Origin: CAVZOY01 sp963777095 | GTDB taxonomy: Bacteria; Actinomycetota; Actinomycetes; Mycobacteriales; Geodermatophilaceae | Direction of reading: 5' to 3' | Length of the DNA: 64,000 bases | Assembly (NCBI GenBank): GCA_963777095.1 | Contig: CAVZOY010000006.1 | Location: 1,488,001-1,552,000, forward strand | Shown here: positions 49,531 through 60,424 of the stretch, in pieces | How the letters are laid out: the number at the start of each line of letters is the position of its first letter | How positions within the stretch are numbered: the first letter of the stretch is position 1 | Made by a program: the position numbers and the translations under genes | The notes under the pieces: model-generated | Seen by the model: only the letters and a program-made list of their open reading frames with translations | The model's database searches: none | What the model was told of the DNA's origin: nothing

Positions 49531-50205
49531 ATGGGTCTCGAGGAAAAGCTGCCCAGCGGGGTCCTGCTGACCACGGTCGAGAAGCTGGTCAACTGGACGC
49601 GCAAGAGCTCGCTGTGGCCGGCGACGTTCGGTCTGGCCTGCTGCGCCATCGAGATGATGGCCAGCGGCGCGGGGCGCTACGACCTGGCCCGGTTCGGCAT
49701 GGAGGTCTTCCGGGCCTCGCCCCGCCAGGCCGACCTGATGATCGTCGCCGGGCGGGTGAGCCAGAAGATGGCGCCGGTCCTGCGGCAGATCTACGACCAG
49801 ATGCCCGAGCCGCGCTGGGTGCTGGCGATGGGCGTGTGCGCCAGCAGCGGCGGCATGTTCAACAACTACGCGATCGTGCAGGGCGTCGACCACGTCGTCC
49901 CCGTCGACATGTACCTGCCCGGCTGCCCGCCGCGGCCGGAGATGCTGATGGACGCCATCCTCAAGCTGCACCACAAGATCCAGCACGAGCCGCTCGGCGC
50001 CAAGCGCGCCCGGCACCTCGAGCGGGAGCGCGAGGAGGGGCGGGGCCAGGACCTGCTCGTCGAGATGCCCTCGACCGTGCGGGCGAACAAGGACCTGCGC
50101 CGTGCCTACGAGGAGGCTGCCGCGCAGGGCCGCACCGGCCAGTTCGCGATCGATCAGCGCGAGGGTCACGTGATCGCCCCGGCACAGCTGGAGGTCCGGC
50201 GATGA
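49531..50205 (+). CDS. nuoB: NADH-quinone oxidoreductase subunit B
   Basis: 224 residues. Ligands of cluster N2 are in 'GLACCAIEMM' (tandem cysteines), 'GVCASSGGMF' and 'LPGCPPRPE'. The C-terminal 60 residues are a charged extension. Subunit B passes electrons to menaquinone. ATG 49531 after GAGGCGAG. Confidence 0.96.
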   Translation: MGLEEKLPSGVLLTTVEKLVNWTRKSSLWPATFGLACCAIEMMASGAGRYDLARFGMEVFRASPRQADLMIVAGRVSQKMAPVLRQIYDQMPEPRWVLAMGVCASSGGMFNNYAIVQGVDHVVPVDMYLPGCPPRPEMLMDAILKLHHKIQHEPLGAKRARHLEREREEGRGQDLLVEMPSTVRANKDLRRAYEEAAAQGRTGQFAIDQREGHVIAPAQLEVRR

Positions 50206-50942
50206 CGGGGCCGGGGGACCGGTCGGGTCGCGACGAGGCGGCCGAGGGCGCCTACGCACCCAGCGGCGGCTTCCGCAAGGGCTCGTTCGGCGTCAGCGGC
50301 AGCGGCGACACCTCCGGTTTCGGCGGCCTCGTGCGCGTCGAGCCCGGTGGCGCCGTCGCGCTGCACTCGACCGAGCGCCCGTACGGCGGCTACTTCGACG
50401 AGGTCACCGACGCGCTGATCGACGCCGTCGGACAGGCGACCTACGACGCGGCCGTCCGCCGGGTGCTGGTCGACCGCGGCGAGATCACCTACTTCGTCGC
50501 CCGCGAGCACCTGCTCCCGCTCGTGCAGGCGCTGCGCGACGACGAGGCGCTGCGCTTCGAGCTGTGCAGCAGCGTCTCCGGTGTCGACTACCTCGACAGC
50601 GGCGGCCCCGAGACCGGCCCCGGCCGGCCGCGGCTGCACGCCGTCTACCACCTGACGTCGATGACCTACCGCCGGCGGATCCGGCTCGAGGTAGCGGTCA
50701 CCGCCGAGGACCCGCACGTCCCGTCGGTCGTGCCGATCTACCCGACGGCGGACTGGCACGAGCGCGAGGCGTACGACATGTTCGGCATCGTCTTCGACGG
50801 CCACCCGGGGCTCACCCGGATCCTCATGCCGGACGACTGGGACGGCTTCCCGCAGCGCAAGGACTACCCCCTCGGCGGCGTCCCGGTCGAGTACCACGAC
50901 GCGACGATTCCTCCACCCGACACCCGACGGGCATACCGATGA
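50202..50942 (+). CDS. nuoC: NADH-quinone oxidoreductase subunit C
   Basis: 246 residues. An N-terminal Gly/Ser-rich extension precedes the 30-kDa subunit core, with 'TADWHEREAYDMFGIVFDGHPGLTRILMPDDWDGFPQRKDYPLGG', the family signature. Overlaps nuoB and nuoD by 4 nt. Confidence 0.96.
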   Translation: MTGPGDRSGRDEAAEGAYAPSGGFRKGSFGVSGSGDTSGFGGLVRVEPGGAVALHSTERPYGGYFDEVTDALIDAVGQATYDAAVRRVLVDRGEITYFVAREHLLPLVQALRDDEALRFELCSSVSGVDYLDSGGPETGPGRPRLHAVYHLTSMTYRRRIRLEVAVTAEDPHVPSVVPIYPTADWHEREAYDMFGIVFDGHPGLTRILMPDDWDGFPQRKDYPLGGVPVEYHDATIPPPDTRRAYR

Positions 50943-52291
50943 GCACCACGTACGACCCCACCCAGTACGACCCGGCCGACCCGTACGCCGCCGGCTCCCG
51001 GGAGACCACCGAGGGCCGCGTCTACACGGTCACCGGCGGGGACTGGGACAGCACCCTCGGCGCGCTCGACGTCGGCGGCGAGGAGCGGCTCGTCGTCAAC
51101 ATGGGCCCGCAGCACCCGTCGACGCACGGGGTCCTGCGGCTCGTGCTGGACCTCGAGGGCGAGACGGTCACCAAGGCGCGGGTGGTCATCGGCTACCTGC
51201 ACACCGGGATCGAGAAGAACACCGAGTACCGCAACTGGACCCAGGGCACGACCTTCGTCACGCGGATGGACTACCTGTCCCCGCTCTACAACGAGGCCGG
51301 CTACTGCCTGGCGGTCGAGAAGCTGCTCGGCGTCCAGGCCCCGCCCCGCGCGCAGGTCATCCGCGTACTGGTCATGGAGATCAACCGGATCGCCTCGCAC
51401 CTCGTGGGCCTGGCCACCGGCGGCATGGAGCTGGGCGCGCTCACGGCCATGACCAACGGCTTCCGCGAGCGGGAGATGTGCCTCGACCTCCTCGAGGAGA
51501 TCACCGGCCTGCGGATGAACCACGCCTACATCCGCCCGGGCGGCCTGGCGCAGGACCTGCCCGAGGGCGCGGTCGAGCACATCCGCGAGTTCCTCGAGGT
51601 CATGCCGCGCCGGCTGGTCGAGTACCACCGGATGCTCACCGGCCAGCCGATCTGGCAGATGCGGCTCAAGGACGTCGGCTACCTCGACGTCACCGGCTGC
51701 CTGGCGCTCGGCATCACCGGGCCGGTGCTGCGCTCGGCCGGCCTGCCGTGGGACCTGCGCAAGGTCGAGCCCTACCTCGGCTACGAGACCTACGACTTCG
51801 AGGTCGCCACCGCCGACACCTGCGACGCCTGGGGCCGCTACCTGGTCCGCATGGCCGAGATGCACGAGTCGCTGAAGATCATCGCGCAGGCGCTCGACCG
51901 GCTCGAGCCCGGTCCCGTCATGGTCGAGGACCGCAAGATCGCCTGGCCCGCGCAGCTCTCGCTCGGCCCCGACGGCATGGGCAACTCGCTGGACCACGTG
52001 CGCAACATCATGGGCCAGTCGATGGAGGCCCTGATCCACCACTTCAAGCTGGTCACCGAGGGCTTCCGCGTCCCGGCCGGCCAGGTGTACGTGCCGGTCG
52101 AGTCACCCCGCGGGGAGCTCGGCTACCACGTGGTCAGCGACGGCGGCACGCGACCGTTCCGCGTCCACGTGCGCGACCCCAGTTTCGTGAACCTGCAGGC
52201 CACGGCGGCGATGAGCGAGGGCGGCATGATCGCCGACGTCATCGCCGCGATCGCCTCGATCGACCCCGTGATGGGCGGAGTAGACCGTTGA
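50939..52291 (+). CDS. nuoD: NADH-quinone oxidoreductase subunit D
   Basis: 450 residues of the 49-kDa subunit. 'NMGPQHPSTHGVLRLVLDLEG' carries the quinone-site His; 'GYLHTGIEKNTEYRNWTQG' and 'DPSFVNLQA' are also diagnostic. No hydrogenase cysteines, as expected. Translation is coupled to nuoC (ATG overlaps) and to nuoE. Confidence 0.97.
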   Translation: MSTTYDPTQYDPADPYAAGSRETTEGRVYTVTGGDWDSTLGALDVGGEERLVVNMGPQHPSTHGVLRLVLDLEGETVTKARVVIGYLHTGIEKNTEYRNWTQGTTFVTRMDYLSPLYNEAGYCLAVEKLLGVQAPPRAQVIRVLVMEINRIASHLVGLATGGMELGALTAMTNGFREREMCLDLLEEITGLRMNHAYIRPGGLAQDLPEGAVEHIREFLEVMPRRLVEYHRMLTGQPIWQMRLKDVGYLDVTGCLALGITGPVLRSAGLPWDLRKVEPYLGYETYDFEVATADTCDAWGRYLVRMAEMHESLKIIAQALDRLEPGPVMVEDRKIAWPAQLSLGPDGMGNSLDHVRNIMGQSMEALIHHFKLVTEGFRVPAGQVYVPVESPRGELGYHVVSDGGTRPFRVHVRDPSFVNLQATAAMSEGGMIADVIAAIASIDPVMGGVDR

Positions 52292-52323
52292 GTGCACTTC
52301 CCGGATCCCCGGAGGGGACGGCG

Positions 52324-53364
52324 GTGACCGGGCTCGACTCGAGCCCCGTCGAGCCCGCCCTCGCCGACCTGCCGCCGCTGACCGAGCAGGCGCGGCTCGA
52401 GGCGCGGGAGATCATGACCCGCTACCCGAACCCGCGCTCGGCGCTGCTGCCGATGCTGCACCTGGTGCAGAGCTACCAGGGCTACGTGTCGCCCGAGGGC
52501 GTCACGCTGTGCGCGGAGGAGCTCGGCCTCACCAAGGCCGAGGTCGGCGCGGTCGCGACCTTCTACACGATGTACAAGCGGCGGCCCACCGGCCGGCACC
52601 TGGTCAGCGTCTGCACGAACACGCTGTGCAGCGTGCTCGGCGGGCAGCGCATCTTCGACGCGCTCGCCGACGACCTCGGCGTCCACCACGACGAGACCAC
52701 CGCCGACGGCTCGATCACCCTCGAGCACGCCGAGTGCCTGGCCGCCTGCGACTACGCCCCGGTCGTCACCGTCGACTACGAGTTCTACGACCAGCAGGAC
52801 GTCGAGGGCGCCCGCGCGCTGGTCGAGGCGCTGCGGCGGGGCGAGAAGCCGCACCCGACCCGCGGCGCACCGCTCACCGACTTCCGCGGCATCTCCCGGC
52901 AGCTCGCCGGCTTCTCGCAGTACGACGACCCGCTCCGCATGGCCGCCGCCGTCAACGCGCCGGGCGAGTGGGGGCCCACGCCTGATCGGCGTGCGGCTGG
53001 CCGAGGAGCGCGGCGAGGCCGCGCCCGCCATGCCGCGCCGCCGCGAGACACCGCCGGCGGCCGCCCACCGCGCGCAAGCTCGCGCGGCCGACCACCTCCG
53101 CCCGACCGGGGCGGCAGCACGGGCGAGACCCCGGAGAAGGAGGCCGGTGACGCGCGCGTCGCCGCCGCCGACACCCCCGCCGAGAAGGCCGGGGCCGCTC
53201 AGGCGCACCCGGACGCCGGCGCCGAGTACGGCCGGCGCCGCACGCGGCGCAGCCCGCGCGGCGGGACCGGCACGCCCGCCGCGGCCGAGCCGGCCGGCGG
53301 CTACCAGGGCCCCGACGCCGGTGGCCCAGGTCGCAGGCCCCCACCCGACCACCAGGAGGCCTGA
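52324..53364 (+). CDS. nuoE: NADH-quinone oxidoreductase subunit E with long low-complexity tail (frameshifts in the tail)
   Basis: The thioredoxin-like 24-kDa subunit: 'PMLHLVQSYQGYVSPEG', 'ATFYTMYKRRPTGRHLVSVCTNTLCS' and 'LEHAECLAACDYAPVVTVD' hold the four [2Fe-2S] cysteines. After about residue 215 the record is unreliable: 'CACGCCTGATC' at 52978-52988 has an extra C, after which 'LIGVRLAEERGEAAPAMP' continues; the frame must shift again to reach the 'TPEKEAGDARVAAAD...DHQEA' end. The tail is Pro/Ala/Arg-rich. GTG 52324 with GGAGGGG; a TTG at 52288 is an alternative. Confidence 0.88.
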   Translation: MTGLDSSPVEPALADLPPLTEQARLEAREIMTRYPNPRSALLPMLHLVQSYQGYVSPEGVTLCAEELGLTKAEVGAVATFYTMYKRRPTGRHLVSVCTNTLCSVLGGQRIFDALADDLGVHHDETTADGSITLEHAECLAACDYAPVVTVDYEFYDQQDVEGARALVEALRRGEKPHPTRGAPLTDFRGISRQLAGFSQYDDPLRMAAAVNAPGEWGPTPDRRAAGRGARRGRARHAAPPRDTAGGRPPRASSRGRPPPPDRGGSTGETPEKEAGDARVAAADTPAEKAGAAQAHPDAGAEYGRRRTRRSPRGGTGTPAAAEPAGGYQGPDAGGPGRRPPPDHQEA

Positions 53365-53366
53365 CC

Positions 53367-54694
<1,328 letters not shown>

Positions 54695-54698
<4 letters not shown>

Positions 54699-57175
54699 CG
54701 CTCACCCCCACCGCCCCCGAGCCCGCGCCGGCCGTTCCGCCGGGCGCGCCCGGACCGCACACCCCGCCGGACGCCGTCCACTGCACCATCGACGGCTTCG
54801 ACGTCGCCGTGCCCAAGGGGACGCTGATCATCCGGGCCGCCGAGCTGGTCGGCGTCCAGATCCCGCGGTTCTGCGACCACCCGCTGCTCGAGCCGGTCGG
54901 CGCCTGCCGCCAGTGCCTGGTCGAGGTGGAGGGCCAGCGCAAGCCGGTGGCCTCCTGCACGATGCCGGTCACCGACGGCATGGCGGTGAAGACCCAGCTG
55001 AGCAGCGAGGTCGCCGACAAGGCGCAGCAGGGCACGATGGAGCTGCTGCTGATCAACCACCCGCTGGACTGCCCGGTCTGCGACAAGGGCGGCGAGTGCC
55101 CGCTGCAGAACCAGGCGATGAGCAACGGCCGCAGCGAGAGCCGCTTCGTCGACGTCAAGCGCACCTATCCCAAGCCGCTGCCGATCAGCACCGAGGTGCT
55201 GCTCGACCGCGAGCGCTGCGTGCTCTGCGCCCGGTGCACCCGGTTCTCCCAGCAGGTGGCCGGCGACCCGTTCATCGAGCTGTTCGAGCGGGGGGCGCTG
55301 GAGCAGGTCGCCATCTACGAGGACGAGCCGTTCGAGTCCTACTTCTCCGGCAACACCACCCAGATCTGCCCGGTCGGCGCGCTGACCAGCGCGCAGTACC
55401 GCTTTCGCGCCCGCCCGTTCGACCTGCGCAGCGAGCCGAGCGTGTGCGAGCACTGCGCCTCGGGCTGCGCCCAGCGCACCGACTACCGCCGCGGCAAGGT
55501 CACCCGACGGCTGGCCGGCGAGGACCCCGCGGTCAACGAGGAGTGGAACTGCGACAAGGGCCGCTGGGCCTTCCGCTACGCCACCGCCAACGAGCGGCTG
55601 ATGACGCCGCTGGTCCGGCGCGACGGCGTGCTCCAGCCCGCCTCGTGGCCGGAGGCCTGGGAGGCGGCCGCGGCCGGCCTGCTGCGGGCCCGCGCCGCCG
55701 GCGGTGTCGGCGTGCTGCCCGGTGGCCGGCTGACCGTCGAGGACGCCTACGCCTACGCCAAGTTCGCCCGCGCCGTCCTCGGCACCAACGACGTCGACGC
55801 CCGGGCCCGCGCGCACTCCGCGGAGGAGGAGGCCTTCCTCGCCGCGCACGTCGCGGGCCGCGCGCCGGGCGCCGGCGCGGTGACCTACGACGACCTGTCC
55901 GCGGCGTCGTCGGTGCTGCTCGCCGGCTTCGAGCCGGAGGAGGAGTCGCCGATCGTCTTCCTGCGGCTGCGCCGCGCGGTGCGCACCCGCAAGCTCCCGG
56001 TCTTCGACCTGGCGCCGTTCGCCACCCGCGCCGCCGAGAAGCTCTCCGCCACGGTGCTCACCACGCTGCCCGGCGAGGAGGCCCGCTCGCTCCGCGCGCT
56101 GGCCGACGGCACCTGGGGCGGCCCGGCACTCGCCGCGCTGCAGCAGCCGGGAGCCGTCGTCCTCGCCGGCGAGCGGCTGGCCGAGGTGCCCGGTGCCTTC
56201 TCCGCGCTGGTCGCCCTCTCCAAGGCCACCGGTGCCCGGCTGGCCTGGGTGCCGCGCCGGGCAGGGGAGCGCGGCGCGGTCGAGGCAGGCGCGCTGCCGA
56301 ACCTGCTGCCCGGCGGCCGAATCGTCTCCGACGACGCCGCCCGCCGTCAGGTCGCCGCGGCCTGGGGCCTCACCGACCTGCCGGCCACGCCCGGCCGCGA
56401 CACCACCGGGATCCTCACCGCCGTCCGCGACGGCGGGCTGGCCGGTCTCGTCGTCGGCGGGGTCGACCCCGACGACCTGCCCGACCCGGCGCTCGCCCGC
56501 GCGGCGCTCGACGCGGCCGGCTTCGTCGTCAGCCTCGAGATCCTGCCCAGCGCGGTGACCGAGGTGGCCGACGTCGTCCTGCCGGTCGCCGCCGCGCCGG
56601 AGAAGGCCGGCGGCTACCTGGACTGGGAGGGCCGGTTCCGGCCCTTCGACGCCACGCTGCACGGCACCGGCCAGCTGACCGACGCGCGGGTGCTGCACGG
56701 CCTCGCCGACGCCATGTTCGACGCCACGGGCGTCGAGCTCGGGCTGCCCGCCCAGGAGGTGGCGCGGAACGAGCTCGCGGCCCTGGGCCGCACGGCGAGC
56801 CCGGCCGCGCCGAAGGGCCTGACCGTCAAGCCGGTCGCGGCGCCGTCGCCGGCCGGCGACGAGGCGGTGCTGGCGACGTGGCGACAGCTCCTGGACGTCG
56901 GCACGCTGCAGCGCGACGAGCCCGAACTGGCCGGCACCGCCCGGACGCCGGTCGTGCGCATCGGCAAGGACACCGCCGCACGCCTGGGCGTCGTCGACGG
57001 CGACGCGCTCACCGTCACCGGCCCCGCCGGCGCCGTCACCCTGCCGGTGCGGCTGACCGAGATGCCCGACCGCGTCGTCTGGCTGCCGATGAGGTCCCCG
57101 GGCAGCGAGGTCCGTGCCCAGCTCGGTGCGGGTCCGGGCGCCGTCGTCCGTCTCAGCGCAGGAGGTGTCCGGTGA
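54695..57175 (+). CDS. nuoG: NADH-quinone oxidoreductase subunit G
   Basis: 826 residues. The N-terminal ferredoxin part has 'FCDHPLLEPVGACRQCLVEVEG' (N1b), 'HPLDCPVCDKGGECPLQN' (N5 region with its CxxC), 'RCVLCARCTRFS' and 'NTTQICPVGALTS' (N4). 'CEHCASGCAQRTDYRRG' resembles the N7 site. A molybdopterin-oxidoreductase-like domain without cofactor follows. Overlaps nuoF and nuoH by 4 nt. Confidence 0.97.
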
Positions 57176-58662
57176 ACCTGCTCGCCGCGCAGCAGGAGTC
57201 GCCGACCCTCGACGACTTCGGCACCGACGTCTGGTGGATCGTCCTCATCAAGATCGTCGGCGTCTTCGTCGTCCTGGTGCTGCTGACGCTGTTCGCCATC
57301 GTCTTCGAGCGCAAGGTCGTCGCTCGCATGCAGCAGCGGATCGGCCCCAACCGGGTCGGCCCGCGCGGCTACCTGCAGAGCCTTGCCGACGGCCTCAAGC
57401 TGGCGTTCAAGGAAGACATCATGCCGGCGATGGCGGACAAGCCGGTCTACTTCCTGGCGCCGATCATCTCCGCCATCCCGGCGTTCGTGGCCTTCTCGGT
57501 CATCCCGCTCGGGCCCACCGTGAGCCTCTTCGGCCACCGCACCCCGCTGCAGCTGACCGACGCCCCGATCGGGGTGCTCATCGTGCTGGCGATGTCGGCC
57601 ATGGGCGTCTACGGCATCGTGCTCGCAGGCTGGGCGTCGGGCTCGACGTACCCGCTGCTCGGCAGCCTGCGCAGCGCCGCGCAGATGGTCAGCTACGAGA
57701 TCGCCATGGGCCTGTCGATCGTGTCGGTGTTCCTGTACGCCGGCACGATCTCGACCTCGGAGATCGTGGGTGCGCAGGCCGACGGCAACCAGCTGAACTT
57801 CTTCGGCGCGGAGTTCACCGGGCCGAGCTGGTTCGGCGTGCTGCTGCCGGTGTCGTTCCTCATCTACTGCATCGCGGTGGTCGGAGAGACCAACCGCGCG
57901 CCGTTCGACCTGCCCGAGGCCGAGAGCGAGCTCGTCGGCGGCTTCCACACCGAGTACACGTCGCTGAAGTTCGCGCTGTTCTTCCTCGCCGAGTACATCA
58001 ACATGGTCACCGTCTCGGCGCTGGCCGCGACGCTGTTCCTCGGTGGCTGGCGGGCGCCGTGGCCGATCTCGATCTGGGACGGCGCCAACACCGGCTGGTG
58101 GCCGCTGCTCTGGTTCTTCCTCAAGGTCGTCGTCGCGCTGTTCATCTTCATCTGGCTGCGCGGCACCCTGCCCCGGCTGCGCTACGACCAGTTCATGCAG
58201 TTCGGCTGGAAGGTGCTGGTGCCCACGGCGCTGGTCTGGATCCTCGCCGTCGCCACCATGCGCACCGTCTCCCGCGAGGCCGACCTGTCCACCGGCCAGG
58301 TGGCGCTCTTCGTGGGCGTGCCGCTGGCGCTGATCGTGCTGGCCGCGCTGTGGCTGGCCGGCCGGTCGGCGAACAAGGCCGCGCGGATCGAGGCGCAGGA
58401 GGCCACGTCCGGCGAGACCCACATCAGCGAGGCCGAGCCGGAGGTGCTGCCCCCGACCGGTGCGCGCCGCCGGCCGACCGGTGCCCCCCTCCGCTCGGAG
58501 GGCGGCTTCCCGGTGCCCCCCATGGACCTGAAGGTGCCGCCGTCCCCGCGGCTGCGCAGCGGTGAGCCGGTGGCTTCCGACGGCGCGGTCGTGAGCACCG
58601 GCCGGCGCAGCACGACCGCAGTGGCCGACGGACCGGCCGACGAGGAGACCCGAGATGTCTGA
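57172..58662 (+). CDS. nuoH: NADH-quinone oxidoreductase subunit H with extended C-terminus
   Basis: 496 residues; the eight-helix core ends near residue 405. 'ERKVVARMQQRIGPNRVGPRGYLQSLADGLKLAFKE' is the quinone-channel loop and 'ETNRAPFDLPEAESELVGGFHTEYTS' the second signature. About 90 polar residues follow, rich in Pro, Arg, Ser and Glu, longer than common NuoH tails and presumably cytoplasmic. GTG 57172 after GGAGG. Confidence 0.96.
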   Translation: MNLLAAQQESPTLDDFGTDVWWIVLIKIVGVFVVLVLLTLFAIVFERKVVARMQQRIGPNRVGPRGYLQSLADGLKLAFKEDIMPAMADKPVYFLAPIISAIPAFVAFSVIPLGPTVSLFGHRTPLQLTDAPIGVLIVLAMSAMGVYGIVLAGWASGSTYPLLGSLRSAAQMVSYEIAMGLSIVSVFLYAGTISTSEIVGAQADGNQLNFFGAEFTGPSWFGVLLPVSFLIYCIAVVGETNRAPFDLPEAESELVGGFHTEYTSLKFALFFLAEYINMVTVSALAATLFLGGWRAPWPISIWDGANTGWWPLLWFFLKVVVALFIFIWLRGTLPRLRYDQFMQFGWKVLVPTALVWILAVATMRTVSREADLSTGQVALFVGVPLALIVLAALWLAGRSANKAARIEAQEATSGETHISEAEPEVLPPTGARRRPTGAPLRSEGGFPVPPMDLKVPPSPRLRSGEPVASDGAVVSTGRRSTTAVADGPADEETRDV

Positions 58663-59279
58663 CAACACCCCCGCCCGGCGCTCCGGCGGGGAGGTCGAGC
58701 GCGCCGGTGGGCAGGACCGCCGTCCCGCCGTCCGCGGCAGCCTGCTGCCCACGCCGGGCCAGGGCTTCGGCGTCACCTTCGCCCAGATGTTCCGCAAGGT
58801 GACGACGGAGCAGTACCCGTTCGAGCCGAAGGTGACCAAGCCGCGCTACCACGGCCGGCACGTGCTCAACCGGCACCCGGACGGGCTGGAGAAGTGCGTC
58901 GGCTGCGAGCTGTGCGCCTGGGCCTGCCCCGCCGACGCGATCTACGTCGAGGGCGGCGACAACACCGAGGACGCCCGCTTCTCGCCGGGTGAGCGGTACG
59001 GCCGGATCTACCAGATCAACTATCTGCGCTGCATCTTCTGCGGACTGTGCATCGAGGCCTGCCCGACCCGCTCGCTGACGATGAGCAACGACTTCGAGCT
59101 CGCCGACGACAACCGGCAGGACCTGATCTACACCAAGGAGCAGCTGATGGCGCCGCTCCTGCCCGGCATGGAGGCCCCGCCGCACCCGATGCGGCTCGGG
59201 AACGACGAGAAGGACTACTACCTGCGCGTGCCGCAGGCGGGGCTCGCCGGCGGAGCCGGTCGTCGAGGAGAAGGTATGA
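58655..59279 (+). CDS. nuoI: NADH-quinone oxidoreductase subunit I (one frameshift in the record)
   Basis: A two-cluster ferredoxin subunit: 'EKCVGCELCAWACPADAIYVEG' and 'LRCIFCGLCIEACPTRSLTM' give the eight cysteines of N6a and N6b. Near the end GGCGGAGCC (59250-59258) has one extra G; corrected, the protein ends 'GEPVVEEKV' with a stop at 59277-59279 that overlaps the nuoJ ATG (59276). Corrected length 207 residues. Confidence 0.94.
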
Positions 59280-60113
59280 GCGTCCTCGCGGCCGCCGCCG
59301 ACACCTCCGTCCAGCTCTCCGGCGGGGAGACGGTCATCTTCTGGGTCCTCGGCCCGGTCGCCCTGGCCGGGGCGCTCGGGCATGGTGTTCAGCCGCAACG
59401 CCGTCCACTCGGCGCTGTGGCTGGTGCTCACCATGCTGTCGCTGGGCGTCTTCTACGTCGTCCAGCAGGCGCCCTTCCTCGGCGCGGTGCAGGTGATCGT
59501 CTACACCGGCGCGATCATGATCCTGTTCCTCTTCGTGCTGATGCTGGTCGGCCGCGACTCCTCGGACTCGGTCGTCGAGACCCTGCGCGGGCAGCGGATC
59601 GCGGCCACCGTGCTCGGGGTCGGCTTCGCCGCGCTCGTCGGCGCCGGCATCGCCCGCGCCACCCGGGACCTGCCGGTCACCGGGCTGGACGGCGGCCGCG
59701 GGGCCGAGGACAACATCCCGGGCATCGCCGAGCTGCTGTTCAGCCGGTACCTGCTCGCCTTCGAGGTCACCAGCGCGCTGCTCATCACCGCCGCGGTGGG
59801 CGCGATGGTGCTGGCGCACATCGAACGGGAGCCCGGCAGCCGGCGCAGCCAGCGCGAGCTGTCGAAGGCCCGCTTCCTCGGCGACCACCCGTCGACGAGG
59901 CCCGGCCCGGGCGTCTACGCCCGCGGGAACTCGGTGGCCGCTCCCGCCCTGCTGCCCGACGGCGGCACCGCCGCGGAGAGCGTGGGCACCGGCCTCGAGC
60001 CGCAGCTGGTCGACGAGATGCCGCGGCCGACCGGCCGGCGGCAGCTCGGCTCGCCGGACGCCGCTCTGGGCTCGCTCGAGCCCACTCTCAGCGACCGGGG
60101 GACGGATCGATGA
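59276..60113 (+). CDS. nuoJ: NADH-quinone oxidoreductase subunit J (one frameshift in the record)
   Basis: Membrane subunit with five helices. The first helix 'TVIFWVLGPVALAGALG' and the next, 'MVFSRNAVHSALWLVLTMLSLGVFYV', are in different frames; GGG at 59378-59380 has one extra G (CTCGGGCATG for CTCGGCATG). 'AVQVIVYTGAIMILFLFVLMLVG' is the pi-bulge helix. A polar tail of about 100 residues follows. Corrected length 278 residues. Confidence 0.93.
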
Positions 60114-60409
60114 CCGTCACCTGGTACCTGGTGCTCGCGGCGATCCTGTTCACCATCGGCGCCGTCGGCGTCCTGGTGCGCCGCAACGCCATCGTCGTGT
60201 TCATGTGCGTCGAGCTGATGCTCAACTCGGTGAACCTGACGCTGGTCACCTTCGCCCGCACCACGGGCACGCTCGACGGCCAGGTCATGGCCTTCTTCGT
60301 CATGGTCGTCGCCGCCGCCGAGGTCGTCGTCGGCCTGGCGATCATCATGTCGATCTACCGCACCCGCCGGTCGGCCTCGGTCGACGACGCCAACCTGCTC
60401 AAGTACTGA
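60110..60409 (+). CDS. nuoK: NADH-quinone oxidoreductase subunit K
   Basis: 99 residues, three helices. 'VFMCVELMLNSVNLTLV' has the essential membrane glutamate, and 'AFFVMVVAAAEVVVGLAIIMSIYR' the second one. ATG 60110 overlaps the nuoJ stop. Confidence 0.97.
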   Translation: MTVTWYLVLAAILFTIGAVGVLVRRNAIVVFMCVELMLNSVNLTLVTFARTTGTLDGQVMAFFVMVVAAAEVVVGLAIIMSIYRTRRSASVDDANLLKY

Positions 60410-60424
60410 CGGGGACCGCCGGAC

